Shown: positions 24,431 through 29,357 of the stretch, piece after piece
How the letters are laid out: each line of letters opens with the position of its first letter
How positions within the stretch are numbered: the stretch's first letter is position 1
Assembly (NCBI GenBank): GCA_036646055.1
Contig: JAVXMY010000009.1
Location: forward strand, 1 to 29,357
From: JAVWMQ01 sp036646055
GTDB lineage: Bacteria; Bacillota; Clostridia; Peptostreptococcales; Anaerovoracaceae
DNA: 29,357 nucleotides
Direction: 5' to 3'
Program-made: the position numbers and the translations under genes
Notes under the pieces: model-generated
What the model saw: the letters and a program-made list of their open reading frames with translations, nothing else
Told to the model about the DNA's origin: nothing
The model's database searches: none

Positions 24431-25918
24431 CTATTTCTTTAAACTTTTAATTAACTTGTAAGCCTTTTCTTTTCCAACTTCAACTGTAGAATATAAGCCA
24501 ATAATTACAATGAATATTTCTAATCTCCCCAAAATCATACCAATCATTTCAACAATTAATGTGGCATGAGATGAGTCAGCTCCTGTAATACCAGTTGTTA
24601 ATCCAACTCCACCTAATGACGATGCAAAGTCAAACATACCTTGACTAAGTGTACAATCAGCAGTTAAGGTCAACATAAGTGATCCTAACATAAATATAAT
24701 TAGGTAGCATGCAACAAAACTTAAAACTTCCTTAATTAGGCTGTTATCAATAACAACTCTACCTTGAGCACGATTGTAATGAGTTACGAATATTCTGCGC
24801 TTACTTGAAACTCTTTGTTTTAAATTAACCCAAAGTATCTTAAGTACAAGGAAACTTCTAATAAGCTTAATACCGCCAGCAGTAGATCCAATTCCACCAC
24901 CAATCAACATAAGAATAACCATCATTCCCAAAGCAAATGGTGGCCAGTTTCCAAAATTATCTGTAGCAAAACCAGTTGTAGATAGGGCTGAAACACCATT
25001 AAATATAGCCTTCCTCATTGACTCTCCCATTGCGTAGTGAAGTCCTGAGTATAGTGATAAACCAATAAATGGGAAAAAAGCACACATAACAAAGACAGCA
25101 AATTTAATTTCAGTTACTCTCCAAACGGCTTTAAGTTTGCCTCTTAACATTAATAGCAAAACTGCAAAATTAATAATGCCTATAATCATCATTATAATTG
25201 TAATAATTTCAATTGGAACACTATCATAAGTACCTATACTATCCACTTGGGTAGAAAACCCTGCTGTTGATAATGCACTCATACTATGACAAACTGCATC
25301 AAACAAAGGCATACCAAAGATTACGTATAGTATTGAACCACCAGTTAAGAATCCTAAAAACATTAAAACTACCGTTCTAGCTGTTCTCATAAGATTAGGT
25401 TCTAAATTATCAGTATGGCCTTCTGCATGAAAAAGGTTCATAGCTTGTTTACTTTGCACAATAGTAACCATCATCATAACGAAGCCTAAACCACCTATAA
25501 ACTGTGTTAAAGCTCTATGAAATAGGAAGATATGGCTAACCTTACTAACATCCATTACAGAGTGACCTGTTGTTGTCCAACCACTTACCGATTCAAAAAG
25601 TGAACCAACAATATCCATTTGACCAGAAAGATAAAATGGAATAGCACTAGCAATAAACCCTAGTGACCAACAGAACAAAACAGTAATACTAGAACTATGC
25701 AAATTGTCCTGCCAAGTTATACTCTTTGTCCCTTTTTTTGAAAACAAACAAACCAAAAGACCCAAAAAAGAAATTCCAACTCCAGGGGCTAAAAATGTCC
25801 ATGCTAGACTAATTTCTGATGGATAAAATAGTAAAACGATCAATGGTAACAATGTAATTAAACCAATTAAAATCATCAATTTCCCATTATCGTTATAGTC
25901 TTTTAAACTTCTACTCAT
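24431..25918 (-). CDS. trkH: Potassium uptake protein TrkH/KtrB family
   Basis: 495 residues, mostly membrane segments, the length of a TrkH-type channel subunit. Repeated selectivity-filter-like stretches can be seen: ESVSGWTTTGHS, SMSALSTAGFSTQ, NGVSALSTTGFATDN and SSLGGVGLTTG. These four pore repeats are characteristic of the superfamily. GGGIGSTAGGIKLIR is a conserved TrkH motif. The ATG overlaps the stop of the upstream trkA gene (ATGA), so the gating subunits and channel are made together. No strong ribosome binding site is seen, which also points to coupling. Confidence 0.93.
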   Translation of the reverse strand: MSRSLKDYNDNGKLMILIGLITLLPLIVLLFYPSEISLAWTFLAPGVGISFLGLLVCLFSKKGTKSITWQDNLHSSSITVLFCWSLGFIASAIPFYLSGQMDIVGSLFESVSGWTTTGHSVMDVSKVSHIFLFHRALTQFIGGLGFVMMMVTIVQSKQAMNLFHAEGHTDNLEPNLMRTARTVVLMFLGFLTGGSILYVIFGMPLFDAVCHSMSALSTAGFSTQVDSIGTYDSVPIEIITIIMMIIGIINFAVLLLMLRGKLKAVWRVTEIKFAVFVMCAFFPFIGLSLYSGLHYAMGESMRKAIFNGVSALSTTGFATDNFGNWPPFALGMMVILMLIGGGIGSTAGGIKLIRSFLVLKILWVNLKQRVSSKRRIFVTHYNRAQGRVVIDNSLIKEVLSFVACYLIIFMLGSLMLTLTADCTLSQGMFDFASSLGGVGLTTGITGADSSHATLIVEMIGMILGRLEIFIVIIGLYSTVEVGKEKAYKLIKSLKK

Positions 25919-26604
25919 ACTCTTTTTTTGTTTACCTTACCTGTAATTTGTCTTGTAACAGACACACTTTCCGCTTCATAGCAAATAACAATTAGCTTAT
26001 CCCCACTTTTGATTTGTGTTGATCCTCTAGGAATAATACTCTTTCCATCTCTAACGATGCAGCCAATCCCTAATTCTTCATGTATATCCAGTTCTTCAAT
26101 TAAAAGACCTGCAACAGGCGCTTCAACTGGAACTACAATTTCTAAAATAACGATATCATTATTATCAATAGGAACTGCATTAGTAATTTCATCAACTAAA
26201 ACTTGCTGCTCTAAAAGATTTGTTATAACATTAATTTCACATACAACAGAATCCACTCCCATGTTATGAAAGAAATCCGTCTTCCTTGGATCATTTAAAA
26301 GACAAACTGTCTTAGGTATATTGTATTTCTTTTTACACAATTCACAAATAACAAGATTATCCTCATCAGACTTAGTAAGAGCAATAACCATACCCATTTT
26401 GTAAGCACTGGCATCCTCTAAAACAAAAGGTCTTGATCCATCACCATGTATAATAGTAACACCGTCAAACTCAGCCAAAGAAAGACAAGCTTCCTTTTGC
26501 TTATTAATAATAGTAACTTTATATCCTTTTTTTATTAAAACTTTTGTCAGTGCTTTAGCTTTTTTAAAGCCTCCAACCAAAAGTATATTTTCTTCTCTAT
26601 TCAT
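25915..26604 (-). CDS. TrkA-family potassium regulator, second subunit with degenerate nucleotide site
   Basis: 229 residues: an RCK/TrkA-N-like Rossmann domain (about 1-125) and a TrkA-C domain (about 150-220, GLLIEELDIHEELGIGCIV and IKSGDKLIVIC). The nucleotide loop reads VGGFKKAKAL, where GxGxxG is expected, and the acidic residue at the end of strand 2 is replaced by Asn (VTIINK). This half probably does not bind NAD normally. I chose the ATG at 26604, which overlaps the stop of the preceding trkA by 8 nt and has GGAGG 11 nt upstream. An ATG at 26622 is possible but has no ribosome binding site. The pair resembles a TrkA divided into two proteins. Confidence 0.88.
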   Translation of the reverse strand: MNREENILLVGGFKKAKALTKVLIKKGYKVTIINKQKEACLSLAEFDGVTIIHGDGSRPFVLEDASAYKMGMVIALTKSDEDNLVICELCKKKYNIPKTVCLLNDPRKTDFFHNMGVDSVVCEINVITNLLEQQVLVDEITNAVPIDNNDIVILEIVVPVEAPVAGLLIEELDIHEELGIGCIVRDGKSIIPRGSTQIKSGDKLIVICYEAESVSVTRQITGKVNKKRV

Positions 26605-27040
26605 TATTTCCCGCACCTCCATACCATTTCATAACTTGCTCTGATTCCAAGTACGCAGGATAAATAGTATCAATACCAAACTCCTTATACACAACATCTC
26701 TTTCAGGATCATAAAGTCTAGCAATAATAGTTTTAGTATTAAACTCTTCTCTAATCATCTGAGAAAGCATAATATTTGTATTATCGCTATGAGTAACTGT
26801 AATTACTACTGTTGCATCAGCAATATTAGCTTCTCTCAAAACCGAATAATCTGAAGCATCACCTACTAGAGTTTGTCCACAATAAGAATGTGACAGTTTT
26901 CTAAAAGCATCTTCTCTACTATCAATAATTATTACATTCATATCTTTGTCAGACAAAGTAGATGCAATTGTAGCTCCAAGTCTACCGCAGCCAATTATAA
27001 CCGTGTAGTCTCTATCTTTTTTTTCTTTCTTAATAAACAT
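26597..27040 (-). CDS. TrkA-N domain protein, NAD-binding potassium regulator
   Basis: 147 residues, one RCK/TrkA-N domain with an intact nucleotide loop, YTVIIGCGRLGATIA, and an acidic residue after strand 2 (VIIIDSRED). It has no TrkA-C domain. It would bind NAD(H) or ATP and gate TrkH together with the next gene product. AAAGG lies upstream of the ATG. It is the first gene of the trk-tmk-holB-ricT-trmN6 unit, with a promoter about 50 nt upstream. Confidence 0.9.
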   Translation of the reverse strand: MFIKKEKKDRDYTVIIGCGRLGATIASTLSDKDMNVIIIDSREDAFRKLSHSYCGQTLVGDASDYSVLREANIADATVVITVTHSDNTNIMLSQMIREEFNTKTIIARLYDPERDVVYKEFGIDTIYPAYLESEQVMKWYGGAGNNE

Positions 27041-27085
27041 TTTAAGTAACCTTTCAATGAATTATATTATGATTAGCACTGAATA

Positions 27086-27094
27086 ATTATAGCA
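27086..27094 (-). promoter_or_regulatory. Extended -10 promoter of the trkA operon
   Basis: TGCTATAAT on the minus strand (-10 at 27086-27091) lies about 45 nt before the trkA ATG. No clear -35 is seen. The upstream region repeats TATTAAAGTATTAAAA and borders the stop of the YdbT-like gene. Confidence 0.55.
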
Positions 27095-27100
27095 TAGATT

Positions 27101-28585
27101 TTAATACTTTAATACTTCTTTTAGACTTTTATAAGACAAATCACACATATTTCTTACCTTAAAAATATTTCTAGTGGCTGGACCAAAAATACCAAATTTA
27201 ATATTTGCACAATCCTTGTTTCTCTTAAGGATGGATCCCTTTTGTGAAATGTATTCAAGGTTTTTAGTAAAAACTAAAGATGTAGTAAGATTAATCCCAC
27301 CAGTAATAACTTTAACAACATTACTATTGCCACCAATACCATTACAACTTCTTTCAATTAAAATTGAAACTATGGACACAACAAAATAAAATCCACATAT
27401 AGTTATAACTATATTAGAAAAAGAGTGAATAAAGTTTTCAGATATATCATTTATAGTTTTAGCATATATAATACTTAAACTTAAAAATATTGTAGAGAAA
27501 AAAACGCTCATAGATGGCAAAAAGTATCTAATGGGAGCATTGCTGCATTGAGAGATTTTTTCCCTAAACACTAAATCAGGTATCCACTGATTTATAAACT
27601 TATCTAGTTCCCCTTTCTTCACAAATGGAAAGAGAAATGAAGTTGAACTTTCAACACTATCATCTGCCATTCCGCCATAACCAATTGCAATAACCTCTAC
27701 ATATCCTGTTTTAAAAAGGCGCATTAACAATGGTTGTTTATATGAATAACCACAGATTTTATCCTTAACTATTGAGTGTTGTTTTTTATTGAACAAGCCA
27801 TATTCTATATTTATTGATTCATTTCTATCAGAAATCTGAAATCCCATATATTTAACAGAATTTACGATTACACTAATTATTGTTCCAACTAACATTACAA
27901 ATAAAATAAGAATCAATCCGATAAAAATGCTGTTAATACTATTTATAACTTCCAACGAAATATTTTGCTCTTTTAAAATTTCACCTTGAAAAATCGAGTT
28001 TAGTATTGGAATTCCAGCACCTATAATTGAAAATAGCTGAAAAATTATTAGAAAATTAGATTGAAGCAACCCTAACATTAATATTTCCGTATTATTAGCC
28101 CTTTTGAATTTTAAATCTTTTGAGACTTCACCTTCAATAGGTTTAACCTCTTTATGTAGCAGAATATCTTTCAATGATTTACAGTCTTCAGCATTTAAAA
28201 CAATCCTAATTTTGTCTGCAGCATTAGATACCTGGGCACTATTATCTATAATAATAGTATACACATTTGCAAGTTGCATAATAATACTTTGAGCAGTATC
28301 CATATTTGTTATGCTTTTGAGGGGTACCTTCGTTTGCTTCTTAACAATTATCCCCCTATCAATAATTAAAAACTCTTCATCAACGCTAAAATATGTTGTC
28401 AAAAACTCTAGAACACGACTTACTGGAGTAATTAATACCACAACTACCAAAATAATATTATCAAAAAGTAATTTAAAATCACCTATAATAAGACCGACTA
28501 TAACAAACAGCATTAATAATCCAAAATCCTTAAAAATGTTTTGAAAGATCAACAAAAAATGTCCTCTTTTAGGTCCAAATCTCAT
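27101..28585 (-). CDS. YdbT-like membrane protein with bacterial PH domains
   Basis: 494 residues, about the length of B. subtilis YdbT. Hydrophobic pairs alternate with bPH2 domains (DUF304), for example DEEFLIIDRGIIVKKQTKV with PLKSITNMDTAQSI and a later IEYGLFNKKQHSIVKDKI. In B. subtilis ydbS-ydbT belong to the SigW cell-envelope stress group and contribute to resistance against some antimicrobials. The same job here is inference. I chose the ATG at 28585, where GGAGG is 6 nt away. The longer frame starts inside the upstream gene. Confidence 0.82.
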   Translation of the reverse strand: MRFGPKRGHFLLIFQNIFKDFGLLMLFVIVGLIIGDFKLLFDNIILVVVVLITPVSRVLEFLTTYFSVDEEFLIIDRGIIVKKQTKVPLKSITNMDTAQSIIMQLANVYTIIIDNSAQVSNAADKIRIVLNAEDCKSLKDILLHKEVKPIEGEVSKDLKFKRANNTEILMLGLLQSNFLIIFQLFSIIGAGIPILNSIFQGEILKEQNISLEVINSINSIFIGLILILFVMLVGTIISVIVNSVKYMGFQISDRNESINIEYGLFNKKQHSIVKDKICGYSYKQPLLMRLFKTGYVEVIAIGYGGMADDSVESSTSFLFPFVKKGELDKFINQWIPDLVFREKISQCSNAPIRYFLPSMSVFFSTIFLSLSIIYAKTINDISENFIHSFSNIVITICGFYFVVSIVSILIERSCNGIGGNSNVVKVITGGINLTTSLVFTKNLEYISQKGSILKRNKDCANIKFGIFGPATRNIFKVRNMCDLSYKSLKEVLKY

Positions 28586-28586
28586 T

Positions 28587-29102
28587 TTATACCTCCGTAA
28601 TTTCAATTTCGTTGCTAGTCTTAATATTGACCAAAGTGCTAATTAACTCTATAAGTGGCTCTGCATCCTCACTCTTAATTCCAGGAATTTCAAAAGAACC
28701 ACTAGCCAGAGAAATGTCAATAGTTTGAAGATTATATCGAGCCATTATTAGACCCTTTTTTAGGGTTACATGCTGAATTCTAGAAATTGGAATCACTATT
28801 GTTTTAATCCAAAAAATGCCATGTTCAATTAGAATTTTTTCATTATCTATTAAATACTTCCACTGCCTATACTCTATTTTAGGAAAAATAAAAAATCCTA
28901 AAACTTTATATGTTAACAAAGCAACTAAAGTTCCTCTTATAAAATTAATAATTTCAATGCCGAAAACTGTATGATTTAAAAAGGAAAAATCCAGATTTAT
29001 AACTATTAAAAATAGCAAAATAACTCCCATTATTACAAGATTAATTATCCTATGTATTCTCCAAACCTTAACTATATCAATATTTAATTTCTTATATTCC
29101 AT
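28587..29102 (-). CDS. YdbS-like membrane protein with a bacterial PH domain
   Basis: 171 residues. Two hydrophobic segments (about 16-36 and 46-70) are followed by one bPH2 domain with KILIEHGIFWIKTIVIP, SRIQHVTLKKGLI and a C-terminal GSFEIPGIKSEDAE. It matches YdbS in size and layout and is paired with the YdbT-like gene, whose ribosome binding site lies inside its last codons. AGGAGG lies 6 nt before the ATG. It is the first gene after the 5S rRNA and the terminator hairpins. Confidence 0.83.
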   Translation of the reverse strand: MEYKKLNIDIVKVWRIHRIINLVIMGVILLFLIVINLDFSFLNHTVFGIEIINFIRGTLVALLTYKVLGFFIFPKIEYRQWKYLIDNEKILIEHGIFWIKTIVIPISRIQHVTLKKGLIMARYNLQTIDISLASGSFEIPGIKSEDAEPLIELISTLVNIKTSNEIEITEV

Positions 29103-29139
29103 TATTCCTCCTACACTGTGCTCCCTAATTTTATACTAC

Positions 29140-29148
29140 ATTATACCA
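29140..29148 (-). promoter_or_regulatory. Extended -10 promoter of the ydbS-ydbT pair
   Basis: TGGTATAAT on the minus strand (-10 at 29140-29145) lies right after the T-run of the terminator at 29150-29185, about 40 nt before the ATG. No clear -35 is seen. The same GTGGTATAAT core occurs at 6881 and 16414. Confidence 0.6.
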
Positions 29149-29149
29149 C

Positions 29150-29185
29150 AAAAAAACAACCTAGATGATTCTAGATTGTTTTTTT
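29150..29185. terminator. Terminator hairpin downstream of the rRNA operon
   Basis: A long stem, ACAACCTAGA with TCTAGATTGT (one C-A mismatch) extended by A/T pairs, has a 4-nt loop. It is followed by a T-run on the minus strand and on the plus strand. It would stop any rRNA read-through before ydbS. Confidence 0.8.
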
Positions 29186-29196
29186 ATAAATGACAA

Positions 29197-29218
29197 AGGA
29201 ACCGTAAAATCGGTTCCT
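29197..29218 (-). terminator. Second hairpin downstream of 5S rRNA
   Basis: A perfect 8-bp stem, AGGAACCG with CGGTTCCT, has a 6-nt loop. On the minus strand it is followed by TTTGTCATTT. This makes tandem termination signals with the hairpin at 29150-29185, as expected at the end of a heavily transcribed rRNA operon. Confidence 0.65.
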
Positions 29219-29245
29219 AGTCAATAGTTTTTAGTCATATAGTCA

Positions 29246-29264
29246 ACATAGGATATACCTATGT
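29246..29264. repeat. Short inverted repeat just after 5S rRNA
   Basis: ACATAGG and CCTATGT (7 bp) flank a 5-nt loop, about 17 nt from the 5S 3' end. It has no T-run, so it is more likely an RNA-processing or folding element than a terminator. Confidence 0.5.
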
Positions 29265-29280
29265 GATTTAAAAAGAAAAA

Positions 29281-29357
29281 TAACTGGCAACGTCCTACTT
29301 TTCCAGGCAGTCGCCCACCAAGTATCATCAGCGCTATAGAGCTTAACTTCTGTGTTC
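29281..29357 (-). rRNA. rrf: 5S ribosomal RNA, 3' part (cut by window edge)
   Basis: The minus strand shows GAACACAGAAGTTAAGCTC, then GGTGGGCGACTGCC, and ends with GTAGGACGTTGCCAGTTA, all typical of bacterial 5S rRNA. About 77 nt are in the window. The 5' part lies beyond it. The 3' end near 29281 is estimated from the terminal stem. A 16S-23S-5S operon presumably continues past the edge. Confidence 0.92.

Overview
The window is from a low-GC, Gram-positive anaerobe of the class Clostridia. The evidence is the AT-rich sequence, strong GGAGG ribosome binding sites, class III fructose-1,6-bisphosphatase, rubrerythrin, a PSP1/RicT protein, a YdbS/YdbT pair and a tmk-holB-ricT-trmN6 order like that of Bacillus subtilis. 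A BrnQ gene that looks richer in G+C than its neighbours would fit an amino-acid-fermenting species, but that is inference. I cannot name the genus. All genes except one (an ABC-F ATPase) lie on the minus strand, so transcription runs from high to low coordinates. I see no insertion sequence, prophage or CRISPR array.

Layout, low to high coordinates. (1) The first codons of an aminotransferase-like gene, then brnQ and a stand-alone acyl-CoA synthetase/AMP ligase. (2) 3373-6851: an operon of three unrecognised exported proteins (a fibronectin-III protein, a small membrane-anchored protein and a 684-residue secreted protein), divergent from the ABC-F gene at 7005. (3) 8801-16375: an unusual operon. 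It starts with a TetM/EF-G-like GTPase fused to a YacP/Rae1-type NYN nuclease. The shikimate pathway follows in fused forms: aroA, aroC, a chorismate mutase-AroE-AroK triple fusion, and a type II dehydroquinase-class II aldolase fusion. (4) 16458-20667: murA, rubrerythrin, fbp and a lone HPt protein. (5) 20774-27040: split TrkA, TrkH, an unlisted 57-residue membrane protein, tmk, holB, ricT, trmN6, then a DUF948 protein with its own promoter. (6) 27101-29102: the YdbS/YdbT pair. (7) The 3' end of a 5S rRNA gene, presumably the end of an rRNA operon.

The strongest candidate for something under-described is region 3. A translation-factor GTPase carrying its own mRNA-cleaving domain heads an operon in which nearly every aromatic-pathway enzyme is fused. 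Its second gene, aroA, has no ATG, GTG or TTG upstream of its essential PSKS-HR motif. It appears to start at an ATA codon placed 8 nt after a perfect AAGGAGG.

All calls rest on reading motifs by eye. No database search or structure prediction was run.
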